64,000 bases of DNA from the NCBI RefSeq assembly GCF_001754075.1, contig NZ_MIEH01000018.1, positions 372,001 to 436,000 of the forward strand, written 5' to 3'. Positions within the stretch are counted from its first letter, which is position 1. Every line of letters starts with the position of its first letter. Under the pieces are notes generated by a model. That model did no database searches. It was not told where the DNA came from and was given only the letters and a program-made list of their open reading frames with translations. Both the position numbers and the translations under genes were made by a program. Below are positions 8,724 to 17,263 of the stretch, piece after piece. Source of the DNA: Merdimonas faecis (lineage in GTDB: Bacteria > Bacillota > Clostridia > Lachnospirales > Lachnospiraceae).

Positions 8724-10007
8724 ATGAAAATCGTTGGATTGATCACCGAATATAATCCTTTCCACAACGGACATTTATACCATATGCAGAAGGCTAAAGA
8801 GATCACCGGTGCAGACTCGGTGATTGCAGTGATGAGCGGAAATTACGTGCAGAGAGGCGCGCCGGCCATCATGCCTAAGCACTTACGCGCGGAGGTGGCT
8901 CTGGAAGCCGGAATCCCTCTGGTTCTGGAGCTGCCCGTCTGCTACGCATCCGGAAGTGCGGAGTACTTTGCCGACGGCGCCATCTCCTTATTTGAAAAGC
9001 TCGGGTGCATTGACTCCATCTGTTTTGGAAGTGAATGTGGAGATTACTATCTGCTTGAAAAAGTCGCACATGTGACAGCCGACGAACCGGAAGCCTATAA
9101 ACAAACCCTGCAGGACGCACTGAAACAAGGCCTGTCATTCCCTCTGGCAAGACAGGCTGCTTTAAAGGCTTATTTCCAGGATCCGTCTTTGGATGATATT
9201 TTAGAGCAGCCAAACAACATCCTGGGAATCGAGTATATCAAAGCTTTATATCTTAGGAAGAGTCCCATCGGCGCCTATACAATACGCCGTAAGATTTCCG
9301 GATACCATGACAAGGAACTGTCGCCAGGATACAGCTCTGCCTCAGCGATCCGACGTCTCCTGGCTTTCGCCGGGAACTCGGTCCATCTGGCGTCAGAAGA
9401 AATGTATGACGAGCCCGGTCTTTCCGAAGTCCTGACCAGACTGGAGGGGCAGGTGCCGCCATCCTGTATCCGATCTCTGGAAGAGACTCACAGAGTCCGC
9501 TATCCGGTCTACGCCAATGATTTCTCCCTGCTTTTCCGCTACCGTCTACTGACGGAGACAAGAGAGTCTCTGGCCGGATATCTGGATATGACAGAAGAAC
9601 TGGCCAATCGTATGATAAATCATGCAAATGATTTCATCACATTTGACCAGTTCTGTGATCTTTTAAAAACAAGAGATATGACTTATTCCCGGATCAGCCG
9701 CTGCCTTCTCCACATCCTTCTGAATATTCGGACAGAAGACATGACCCTTTACAAAGAAGAAGGCGGATGCCAGTATGCCCGGGTTCTTGGTTTCAGCAAA
9801 GACGGAGCAAAGCTTTTGACCCGCATCAAACGCACTTCCTCCGTCCCGCTTCTGACTAAGCTGACCCAGACAGAAGGCCTTTCCAAAGCTGGGCTTCGAA
9901 TGCTCCGGCAGGATATCTTCGCTGCAGATCTCTACGAAAGTGTGATCACTGACAAGTTTAAAATGCCTTTTATCAGCGAATATCAACAGCAGATCGTACG
10001 GGTCTGA
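8724..10007 (+). CDS. tmcAL: tRNA(Met) cytidine acetate ligase TmcAL
   Basis: ATP-dependent ligase that acetylates the wobble cytidine of elongator tRNA-Met using acetate directly, as shown for the Bacillus subtilis family member. The 427-residue protein starts MKIVGLITEYNPFHNGH, containing the HxGH-type nucleotidyltransferase motif, and then GNYVQRGAPAI. The ATG at 8724 has AAGGAG 6 nt upstream; a longer open frame reaches back into the antisense of mgtE and is not used. The acetate substrate links it loosely with ackA-pta nearby. Older annotations call the family a nucleotidyltransferase. Confidence 0.9.
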   Translation: MKIVGLITEYNPFHNGHLYHMQKAKEITGADSVIAVMSGNYVQRGAPAIMPKHLRAEVALEAGIPLVLELPVCYASGSAEYFADGAISLFEKLGCIDSICFGSECGDYYLLEKVAHVTADEPEAYKQTLQDALKQGLSFPLARQAALKAYFQDPSLDDILEQPNNILGIEYIKALYLRKSPIGAYTIRRKISGYHDKELSPGYSSASAIRRLLAFAGNSVHLASEEMYDEPGLSEVLTRLEGQVPPSCIRSLEETHRVRYPVYANDFSLLFRYRLLTETRESLAGYLDMTEELANRMINHANDFITFDQFCDLLKTRDMTYSRISRCLLHILLNIRTEDMTLYKEEGGCQYARVLGFSKDGAKLLTRIKRTSSVPLLTKLTQTEGLSKAGLRMLRQDIFAADLYESVITDKFKMPFISEYQQQIVRV

Positions 10008-10017
10008 AGATTCCTTT

Positions 10018-10875
10018 TTAGATCTCGATCTTCCGGCTGCAGGTAATGGCGATAGCTCCCGGACCAATGTGGCAGCTCACGCTGAGGGAGAGCTTGTCCA
10101 TTTCCAGTTCATATCCCGGGAATCTCTCTTCGATTTCCCGCTTCCACACTCCTGCCTCCTCTTCCGTACAGGTATAAGCAGCCGCCAGATTTACCTGGCT
10201 GCCGGCAAATCGTTCCCGGATATCTTTTTCCATAGCATCCAGCATAGTCTTTTTCGCCGCTTTGATTCCACGCACTTTGGCGAATGCATCCAGTTTCTCA
10301 CCCTGGATCTGAAGCACTGGCTTCAGATTCAGGACTGTACCGATGGCCGCGGCCGCCGGTGTGATCCTGCCTCCCTTTTTCAGATATTTCAGCGTATCTA
10401 CTGTAATGTAGATACTGGCCTCTAATTTTTCACGCATCAGGACATCCACGATCTCATCTGCGGACATCCCCTTATCTCTCATTGCAATGGCATCCATGAC
10501 AGACTGTCTCTGAGTAACAGAAATCCGCTGATTATCAACCACATGTACTCTGCCATCAAACTCTTTTGCCAGCATGATAGCTGTCTCACAGCTGCTGGAA
10601 AGGCCGCTGGACATCGGGATATGGATGACTTCATCATACTCTTCGAGAAGTTCCTCCCAAAGTTCCATGACATCGGCAGGCGAAGGCTGGGATGTGGAAA
10701 TGTCCGCATCCTCTGCCAGTCTCTGGTAGAATTCCTCCTGCGTCAGCGTAATGTCTTCATAAAAGAGTTCGTCATTGATAAAAAAAGGCATCGGGAGGAC
10801 CCGGATTCCCAGACGTTCCGCCTCCTTTTGTGTAATCCCGCTGTTGCTGTCTGTCATGATCGCAATCTTGTTCAT
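10018..10875 (-). CDS. DegV family fatty-acid-binding protein
   Basis: A 285-residue DegV-fold protein; family members bind a single fatty acid and several act as FakB, presenting fatty acids to the FakA kinase. The sequence shows IAIMTDSNSGIT at the N-terminus, the loop TSQPSPADV, IPMSSGLSSSCETA, and C-terminal HIGPGAIAI. The start MNKIAIMTD at 10875 is preferred over an upstream in-frame ATG at 10911 because GGAG lies 11 nt before it. It converges on tmcAL with only 10 bp between stops. Which fatty acid it binds cannot be read from the sequence. Confidence 0.88.
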   Translation of the reverse strand: MNKIAIMTDSNSGITQKEAERLGIRVLPMPFFINDELFYEDITLTQEEFYQRLAEDADISTSQPSPADVMELWEELLEEYDEVIHIPMSSGLSSSCETAIMLAKEFDGRVHVVDNQRISVTQRQSVMDAIAMRDKGMSADEIVDVLMREKLEASIYITVDTLKYLKKGGRITPAAAAIGTVLNLKPVLQIQGEKLDAFAKVRGIKAAKKTMLDAMEKDIRERFAGSQVNLAAAYTCTEEEAGVWKREIEERFPGYELEMDKLSLSVSCHIGPGAIAITCSRKIEI

Positions 10876-10943
10876 AACTTTTATTTCTCCATTCTTACTT
10901 TCACATTTCATTTATCAGCCCTGAGTTTTTTTAAGCTGTATCT

Positions 10944-11744
10944 CTAAAGAGTGACAATATCGGAAACCTGATCTCTTCTTGCCACCATCATCGGAATATC
11001 CTCCCCCTTATAAGGATTATCTCCCATGCTGATCTCCAGCTTCACTGTCTCATAGGCCAGCTCTGCATAATTATTTTCCTTGCTCAGATGTCCAAGAATC
11101 ACCTGCTGCAGCCCGTCATGCAGGATGTCACAGAGGAGCCTCCCGGAAGATTCATTGGAAAGATGTCCCTTCTCTCCCATAACCCTTCGTTTTAATACAT
11201 AAGGATAAGGCCCTACCTCCAGCATATGGAGGTCATGATTTGCCTCCAGTACCACAGCATTCAGATCCTTTAGATGCTCAACCGTATATTCATTATATTT
11301 CCCTAAATCTGTAGCTACCGCCACTGACTTCTCTCCGCCGTCGATCCGGTATCCGGAGGGTTCTCTTGCGTCATGGGAAATAGCAAAAGGACTGATCTTT
11401 AAATCCCCCAGCCCAAAGGACTGGTCTACTGCTATTTCATGAAGAAGGCCATCCGGCATCTTCCCCAGGCTCTTCGTACCGCGTATTCCCTCAATGGTAC
11501 CTCTGGTCGCATAAACAGGGATCTCATATCTCCGGCTGAAAACGCCAAGCCCCTGGATATGGTCAATATGCTCATGGGTAATCAGGATGGCCGAGAGCTC
11601 ATCTCCTCTGATCCCCAGGCTATGTAATCCTTCTTCAATCCTCTTTTTGCTGATTCCTGTGTCCACCAGCAGATGGGTGCGGTCGTCTCCCACATAGATA
11701 CAATTCCCGCTGCTCCCACTGGCAATACTGCATAATCTCATCAT
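10944..11744 (-). CDS. MBL-fold metallo-hydrolase, WalJ/YycJ-like
   Basis: A 266-residue metallo-beta-lactamase fold protein with ASGSSGNC at the N-terminus, the metal site THEHIDH (about residues 58-64), a second histidine in FAISHDA and a third in VILGHLSKENN. The arrangement resembles WalJ (YycJ), a single-domain nuclease-like hydrolase usually linked to the WalRK regulon, but no walRK genes are present here. It lies downstream of coaE and polA, suggesting a DNA-maintenance operon. The exact substrate is unknown. Confidence 0.82.
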   Translation of the reverse strand: MMRLCSIASGSSGNCIYVGDDRTHLLVDTGISKKRIEEGLHSLGIRGDELSAILITHEHIDHIQGLGVFSRRYEIPVYATRGTIEGIRGTKSLGKMPDGLLHEIAVDQSFGLGDLKISPFAISHDAREPSGYRIDGGEKSVAVATDLGKYNEYTVEHLKDLNAVVLEANHDLHMLEVGPYPYVLKRRVMGEKGHLSNESSGRLLCDILHDGLQQVILGHLSKENNYAELAYETVKLEISMGDNPYKGEDIPMMVARRDQVSDIVTL

Positions 11745-11767
11745 CTTGTAAATAATTGCCTTTCTTT

Positions 11768-12358
11768 TTATAAGTCTGCAATGATATTGTCTAACTGGAT
11801 CTGCGTCTCGGCAAAGACTCCGTTGTTATCGATCACCCTGTCGCAGTGTTTCATATAAATATCCTTGGGAGGCTGCGCTGCAATAATGCTGTCGACTTTG
11901 GCAGCCTCATAGCCGCGGGCATAAAACAGACGTTTTTTCCTGATCTCATCCTTTACATACACATACCAGAGTTCATCGCAGAACTCCTCGTAATGGTCTT
12001 CGATCAGAACGGCAGACTCAATAATCAGAAGATTGGTGTTTTTTCGTTCCTCTTTTGCAATGATCTTCTGAACCTCTTCTTTCACTACCGGGTGAACGAT
12101 CCTGTTCAGAACAGACAGCTGTTCTACATTTGTAAAGGCAATGCTGCCCAGCTTTTCCCTGTTGAGTTCGCCCTTTTCATTCAGGATCTCTTCCCCGAAA
12201 TGTTCTACAATGGCATCATAGCACCTGCCGCCCTTTTTCTGAAGCTTTTTAGCTAATGCATCCGTCTGGCAGATGGTTGCCCCGTACTTATTATTCAAGT
12301 ATTCCAGTATCTGTGTTTTCCCCGAACCGACACCGCCGGTAAGTCCTATGATCTTCAT
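11768..12358 (-). CDS. coaE: Dephospho-CoA kinase
   Basis: Last step of coenzyme A synthesis, phosphorylating the 3-prime hydroxyl of dephospho-CoA. The 196-residue protein begins MKIIGLTGGVGSGKTQI, a P-loop typical of the family, followed by the conserved IVHPVV segment and the LID region containing RKKRLFYARG. It is 13 bp downstream of polA; polA-coaE linkage is a standard bacterial pairing. Confidence 0.95.
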   Translation of the reverse strand: MKIIGLTGGVGSGKTQILEYLNNKYGATICQTDALAKKLQKKGGRCYDAIVEHFGEEILNEKGELNREKLGSIAFTNVEQLSVLNRIVHPVVKEEVQKIIAKEERKNTNLLIIESAVLIEDHYEEFCDELWYVYVKDEIRKKRLFYARGYEAAKVDSIIAAQPPKDIYMKHCDRVIDNNGVFAETQIQLDNIIADL

Positions 12359-12371
12359 TTTTCTCCACCTC

Positions 12372-14987
12372 TTACTTTGCTTCGTACCAATTATCTCCTG
12401 TATGCATATCTATTTCAAGCGGCACATCCAGTGAAGCCGCATGTTCCATTTCTTCACGGAGGATTTTTTCTACCTGCTCCACCTCCGTCTTTCTGGCCTC
12501 TATCAGCAGTTCGTCATGAACCTGGAGCACCAGACGTGAATCCAGTTTCTCCTCCTTAAGTCTGTGGTTCACAGAGGTCATGGCAATCTTAATGATATCT
12601 GCCGCCGTCCCCTGGATCGGCGAGTTCATGGCAACCCGTTCTCCGAAGGATCTCTGCATAAAATTGCTGGAAGAAAGCTCCGGCACCGGACGGCGTCTTC
12701 CAAATAATGTCACCACATAGCCCTGTTCCTTCGCATGTGTCACTGCATCATCCAGAAAAGTTTTAATTCCCGGATAGGTATGAAAATAATCATCAATGTA
12801 TTTTGCCGCCTCTTTCCTGGTAATGCTCAAATCCTGGCTCAGGCCAAAGGAGCTGATGCCGTAGACAATCCCAAAGTTAACCGCCTTGGCATTTCTGCGC
12901 TGCTGATCGGTCACCTCTTCAAAAGGAATGTGAAACACCTGAGACGCCGTAATCCTGTGAATGTCCTTTGCTTCCCGGTATGCCTCGATCAGATGGGCGT
13001 CACCCGAGCAGTGCGCCAGTACCCGAAGCTCTATCTGGGAATAATCTGCATCCACAAATACACATCCATCTTCCGGAACAAATACTTTGCGGATCATCCT
13101 GCCCAGCTCGGTCCTCACCGGAATGTTCTGAAGATTTGGCTCTGTACTGCTGATCCTTCCGGTGGCAGTGATGGTCTGGTTGAATTTTCCGTGTATTCTT
13201 CCGTCATCTGCAATAAAGTTAGCCAGTCCGTCTGCATAAGTAGACTTAAGCTTTGCATACTGCCGGTATTCCAGAACCTTTGCAATGACCGGATAATCCG
13301 GCGCCAGCTTCTCCAGCACATCTGCCGCTGTAGAATAGCCGGTCTTTGTCTTTTTCCCGCCGGGGATCTTAAGCTTTTCAAAGAGGATCACCCCCAGCTG
13401 CTTGGGCGAATTGATGTTGAAGGTTTCTCCCGCCGCGTCATATATCTCCTGTTCCAGCATGCTGATATGAACAGCCAGCTGATCGCCATATTCCTTCAAT
13501 GCGCCGGAATTGATCTTTACGCCGTTTTGCTCCATATCAAAAAGCGTAAACACCAGCGGCATTTCTATTTCCATAAACAACCTGTCCATCTGTGCTTCTT
13601 CCAGACGTTTCATCAGGATATCTGATGCCTCTCTGGCTGTATACGCCTCATAACAGACCTTAATATATAACTCTGATTTATCTTCAATCATTAATCCAAG
13701 GTGTTCTCTTGCCACATCCTCATAATCATAATGGCTTTTCAAAGGATCCAGCAGATAGGCAGCCACAGCCATATCAAAACAGTTCTCTTCTTTTTTAATC
13801 TGAAGGTAGGGAAGATCCGCTTTCAGATCAAATACGGAAAATCTGCTCGTTGTTCCTGCAATCCTGGAGAGCTGTTCCAAAAGCCAGGAAGCGCTGATCT
13901 TTTCCCCCGTACGGATACAATAGGTGTCTTCCGGTGAAAAACTGATCCCGATCCCTCCAAGCTCTGCCTGGTCTGCAAACAATGGGAGCACCTGCTCTGT
14001 ATCCTTAAAGATGCAGGCGCCGATGCAGGCCGCTCCGGCTGCTTTGTCCAGAATCTCTTCTGCCTTTTTGCGGTCCGTGATCTCTGTAAAGAAATCCTCG
14101 ATCTGATTAGCCGGAGCCTTCACATCAAACCGCGAAAGCAGATTTTTGAACTGAAGCTTCTGGAAATAAGCATAAGCTTCTTCTGTATAAATATTTTCAA
14201 GCTTTGCCTCTGAAAGCTCGTAGGGGAAATCCGCATGGACATTGATGGTGGCAAGCTCTTTGCTCATCACCGCCAGATCCCAGTGCTCCTTCATGGCACT
14301 GGACGCTCTGGGAGGCTTGATTTCGTCTGCATGCTCATGCGCATTTTCAATAGAATGATATTCCGTAATAATCTTTGTCGCTGTCTTTTCTCCGATGCCC
14401 GGGACTCCCGGAATGTTGTCAGAGGAGTCTCCCATCAGCGCCTTCAGATCAATGAACTCCGAAGGAGTCACCTGGTATTTCTCCTTGACGTCCTCTGCAT
14501 AATAATCTTCCACCTCGGTGCGTCCCTGCTTTGTCTTCGGAATCCGGATCTTTACATGCTCTGTGGCAAGCTGCAGAAGATCCCGGTCGCCGGAGATCAC
14601 CGACACTTCCATGCCTTCTGACTCACAGCGTCTCGACAGCGTTCCCAGGAGGTCGTCCGCCTCCAGCCCGGCACACTCGATAGTCTTGATCCCCATAGCC
14701 TTTAAGACTTCTTTCATCACAGGAACCTGCTGACGGAGTTCTTCCGCCATTGGCTTTCTGGTTCCCTTATAATCTGCATACATCTCGTGCCGGAAGGTAG
14801 GCGCATGCACGTCAAAAGCCACCGTCAGATAATCCGGTGTCTCTTCTTCCAATATTTTAAATAAAATGGTCAGAAAACCATAGACGGCATTAGTATGAAG
14901 GCCCTCGGAATTCGTGAGATCCGGAAGCCCGTAGAACGCTCGGTTCAAAATACTATGGCCGTCTATCAATACAATCTTTTGACTCAT
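12372..14987 (-). CDS. polA: DNA polymerase I
   Basis: Repair and lagging-strand polymerase, 871 residues. An N-terminal 5-prime nuclease domain (about 1-290) has LIDGHSILNRAF, the acidic CAGLEADDLLG cluster and the helix-hairpin-helix region with GVPGIGEKTA. The C-terminal polymerase domain has DADYSQIELRVLAH (motif A), RRNAKAVNFGIVYG (motif B) and LQVHDELL (motif C). The central domain keeps the 3-prime exonuclease size, but the DxE metal-binding motif expected near its beginning is not visible, so proofreading is probably lost, as in many Gram-positive Pol I enzymes. The start at 14987 has GGAG 9 nt upstream and replaces a longer frame without such a site. Confidence 0.95.
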   Translation of the reverse strand: MSQKIVLIDGHSILNRAFYGLPDLTNSEGLHTNAVYGFLTILFKILEEETPDYLTVAFDVHAPTFRHEMYADYKGTRKPMAEELRQQVPVMKEVLKAMGIKTIECAGLEADDLLGTLSRRCESEGMEVSVISGDRDLLQLATEHVKIRIPKTKQGRTEVEDYYAEDVKEKYQVTPSEFIDLKALMGDSSDNIPGVPGIGEKTATKIITEYHSIENAHEHADEIKPPRASSAMKEHWDLAVMSKELATINVHADFPYELSEAKLENIYTEEAYAYFQKLQFKNLLSRFDVKAPANQIEDFFTEITDRKKAEEILDKAAGAACIGACIFKDTEQVLPLFADQAELGGIGISFSPEDTYCIRTGEKISASWLLEQLSRIAGTTSRFSVFDLKADLPYLQIKKEENCFDMAVAAYLLDPLKSHYDYEDVAREHLGLMIEDKSELYIKVCYEAYTAREASDILMKRLEEAQMDRLFMEIEMPLVFTLFDMEQNGVKINSGALKEYGDQLAVHISMLEQEIYDAAGETFNINSPKQLGVILFEKLKIPGGKKTKTGYSTAADVLEKLAPDYPVIAKVLEYRQYAKLKSTYADGLANFIADDGRIHGKFNQTITATGRISSTEPNLQNIPVRTELGRMIRKVFVPEDGCVFVDADYSQIELRVLAHCSGDAHLIEAYREAKDIHRITASQVFHIPFEEVTDQQRRNAKAVNFGIVYGISSFGLSQDLSITRKEAAKYIDDYFHTYPGIKTFLDDAVTHAKEQGYVVTLFGRRRPVPELSSSNFMQRSFGERVAMNSPIQGTAADIIKIAMTSVNHRLKEEKLDSRLVLQVHDELLIEARKTEVEQVEKILREEMEHAASLDVPLEIDMHTGDNWYEAK

Positions 14988-15024
14988 AATCAACTTCTCC
15001 ATCCTAAATTTAGAGCTATCTTTT

Positions 15025-15053
15025 ACTATACACCAAATCGACAATTTTTAAAA
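15025..15053 (-). promoter_or_regulatory. Possible polA promoter
   Basis: On the minus strand TATAGT (15025-15030) lies 17 bp from a weak TTTTAA (15048-15053), 38 bp upstream of polA. It would separate polA-coaE-walJ from the upstream formate channel gene. Confidence 0.4.
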
Positions 15054-15067
15054 GGGATAAGTTGATC

Positions 15068-15676
15068 TTATATCTTTTTTACCGCAGGGATCAGCATACC
15101 TCCCAGGCTGTTCCCCAGGGTCATGATAAGAAGATAGATAAAGGTTCTGCCGCTCCACACTCCTGCCAGTGTAAAATAGAACATATTTGCTACACAGTGT
15201 TCAAATCCAGCCAGGATAAACACACTGACACACAGGAATAAAATTATCGGATTTCCCTTCTCTTTGAATCCATCTACCGCCACATACATCAGGATGCCGC
15301 AGAAGACAGCAAGGATAAAAATGCTGAAGACCGAGTCCCCAAGCTTTGTCTCGCAAACCGTCCTTGCCTGCTCTTCAATCGAAGATGAAATCCTTACTGC
15401 AAAAAGGCAGACGGCTGCAAGAGAAGTGCCTGCAAGATTGCCGAGCCATGTCAGAAAAAGCAGCCAGATATATGATCGTTTTTCTTTCTGCTCCACCAGA
15501 TAACCGATCCGCCCCGTATACAGATTCAGACCATTCAAAACTATGGCATACAGCCCAACCGTAAAAAACAGTGATCCCGCAATCTTATTTTCTACAGACA
15601 AATATACCGTGCCGCCAATGGCGATGGCAATACCTGCCGCCACGGCACGAAAAAAAATCCGAGCACTTTCTCTCAT
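15068..15676 (-). CDS. Formate/nitrite transporter (FNT) family channel
   Basis: A 202-residue polytopic membrane protein with six predicted membrane segments. The segment AGFEHCVANMFYF matches the FNT signature around the central constriction, and GNLAGTS in the first half matches the other half-helix motif. The protein is somewhat shorter than typical FocA (about 260-280). The ATG at 15676 has GGAGG 9 nt upstream. It overlaps no gene but follows folD, fchA and fhs, so formate import or export coupled with formate-tetrahydrofolate ligase is the likely job. Nitrite or hydrosulfide are alternative substrates of the family. Confidence 0.85.
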   Translation of the reverse strand: MRESARIFFRAVAAGIAIAIGGTVYLSVENKIAGSLFFTVGLYAIVLNGLNLYTGRIGYLVEQKEKRSYIWLLFLTWLGNLAGTSLAAVCLFAVRISSSIEEQARTVCETKLGDSVFSIFILAVFCGILMYVAVDGFKEKGNPIILFLCVSVFILAGFEHCVANMFYFTLAGVWSGRTFIYLLIMTLGNSLGGMLIPAVKKI

Positions 15677-15696
15677 AATATTCCGCCTCCATCTCA

Positions 15697-16557
15697 TCAG
15701 ACGAATATCGAATTCAGATAACGGGCTCCCCGAAGCACATGCGCCGCCAGTACTGAGGTAGTCACGCTTCCTACACCGCCGGGCACCGGGCTGATATAGG
15801 ATGCGCGAGGCTCCACCGCATCAAAATCCACATCCCCGCACAGTCTGTCGTTCTCATCCACATTGATTCCGACATCCACAACGACTGCGTCCTGTCCTGT
15901 CATCGCTTCTGTGATCATGCCGGCTTTCCCGGCCGCCGCAACCAGGATCTGTGCCTTTCTGCACTCCTCTTCCAGATCCGCCGTACGTGTGTGGCAAAGT
16001 GTCACCGTCCCATGGCGGTCCAAAAGCAGCATAGCCAGTGGTTTCCCCACCACCATACTGCGCCCCACAACTGTAACCTTTCTGCCTTTTGGATCAATGC
16101 CGTAATGATCCAGCATCCTTACCACTGCCTCTGCGGTACAAGGTGCAAATCCAGTCTCATCCCCGGCAAAAACCTTAGCTATGTTAACATCGCTCATGCA
16201 ATCCACATCCTTATATGGATGAATGATAGACTTTACCGGCTTCTCATCCAGATGATCCGGAAGCGGATGGAACAAAAGAATTCCATGGACCGACGGATCC
16301 TGGTTGATCTTCTGGAATTCTTTCTCAAACTCCCTCTGGCTGATGTCCTCCGGAAGCTCACGCACCCGACATTCGATACCGATCAGTTCCATTCTTTTTT
16401 TTGCGCCTCTTTCATAGGCCAGGTCATCCGGTCTGGCTCCGACCCGGATGATCGTAAGACAGGGGAGGATTCCCTTTTCCTTCAATGCCTCTGCCTCGCG
16501 GATCAGCGTCTCTTTCATGGCTTTCGCCACTTCCGCGCCCTTCATGGTTGTACTCAT
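15697..16557 (-). CDS. folD: Bifunctional methylene-THF dehydrogenase/cyclohydrolase FolD
   Basis: Interconverts 5,10-methylene-THF and 10-formyl-THF. The 286-residue protein has the active-site region YERGAKKRMELIGIECR, the family motif GRSMVVGKPLAMLLL and the C-terminal PVPGGVGSVTTSVL. It is part of the cluster fhs-fchA-folD-FNT. With a separate FchA cyclohydrolase next to it, the cyclohydrolase function may be duplicated here. Confidence 0.95.
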   Translation of the reverse strand: MSTTMKGAEVAKAMKETLIREAEALKEKGILPCLTIIRVGARPDDLAYERGAKKRMELIGIECRVRELPEDISQREFEKEFQKINQDPSVHGILLFHPLPDHLDEKPVKSIIHPYKDVDCMSDVNIAKVFAGDETGFAPCTAEAVVRMLDHYGIDPKGRKVTVVGRSMVVGKPLAMLLLDRHGTVTLCHTRTADLEEECRKAQILVAAAGKAGMITEAMTGQDAVVVDVGINVDENDRLCGDVDFDAVEPRASYISPVPGGVGSVTTSVLAAHVLRGARYLNSIFV

Positions 16558-16572
16558 TGGTCTTTCCTCCTG

Positions 16573-17199
16573 CTATCTTATTTTTTTCAATACGTTTTCA
16601 TAAATTCTGTTTTTCTGGGACGTGCCTTCTTTGATCAGTTCATCCGCCCGGCGGTTCAGATCCTCTGCTTTCATCCGGTCTTTCATCATCCGGGTATTGA
16701 TAAAGATATTCAAAGACGCGCCCTCCAGCGCCGCCTGGGCAAACAGGATCCCCACACCTGCGTCACTGACCGCGATCCGGCTGCCCTTCTCTTCCAGGAG
16801 CTCCAGCTCATCCATCGCCGTCTTAACTGTCTCCATGATCTGAAGGGGTACTACGCTGGCCTCATAAAGAGCGTTCTCCATAACACGTTCTTTTTCTGCT
16901 TTCTGTTCTTCTGTTTCTTTCGGCATGCCATAGGCTTTGGAAAGAGGCTCGAAAGCCTCGGCGTCCCGGTCGGCAAGCACCACCAGCTGATCCCGGATTT
17001 TTTCGAGTCGTTCCCTGACTCCAAGGATCTCTTCTTCCACTGCAGCATATGTTTTCTTTCCCACCGTCAGGTTCGTGACCATCATCCCCAAAGCGGCGGC
17101 AAAGGCGCCGACCGCGGCAGAGGCGCCGCCTCCGCCGGGTACGGGCTCTTTCGAAGACAGGACCTCCAGGAAATCTGTCATTTTCTTTTCTAGCATCAT
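16573..17199 (-). CDS. fchA: Methenyl-THF cyclohydrolase FchA (cyclodeaminase family)
   Basis: A 208-residue protein of the formiminotransferase-cyclodeaminase family, as in the FchA of purine-fermenting and acetogenic Clostridia. The motif EPVPGGGGASAAVGAFAAALG at the N-terminus (the P-G-G-G-S/A-x-A loop) and MVTNLTVGKK are characteristic. The ATG at 17199 has GGGAG 7 nt upstream; a longer frame has no such site. Its place between fhs and folD argues for cyclohydrolase activity on methenyl-THF rather than histidine breakdown. Confidence 0.88.
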   Translation of the reverse strand: MMLEKKMTDFLEVLSSKEPVPGGGGASAAVGAFAAALGMMVTNLTVGKKTYAAVEEEILGVRERLEKIRDQLVVLADRDAEAFEPLSKAYGMPKETEEQKAEKERVMENALYEASVVPLQIMETVKTAMDELELLEEKGSRIAVSDAGVGILFAQAALEGASLNIFINTRMMKDRMKAEDLNRRADELIKEGTSQKNRIYENVLKKIR

Positions 17200-17263
17200 C
17201 TGTTTTCTCCCTTCTTTCTTGCCTCTTCTTATTCTTACCAGCAATTCAGCTGGTTATCTGCGC

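Noticed and set aside
12735-13625. Open frame of 296 codons antisense to polA
   Set aside because: It is a shadow of the polA polymerase region with atypical composition rich in Cys, His and Arg, and no start signal.
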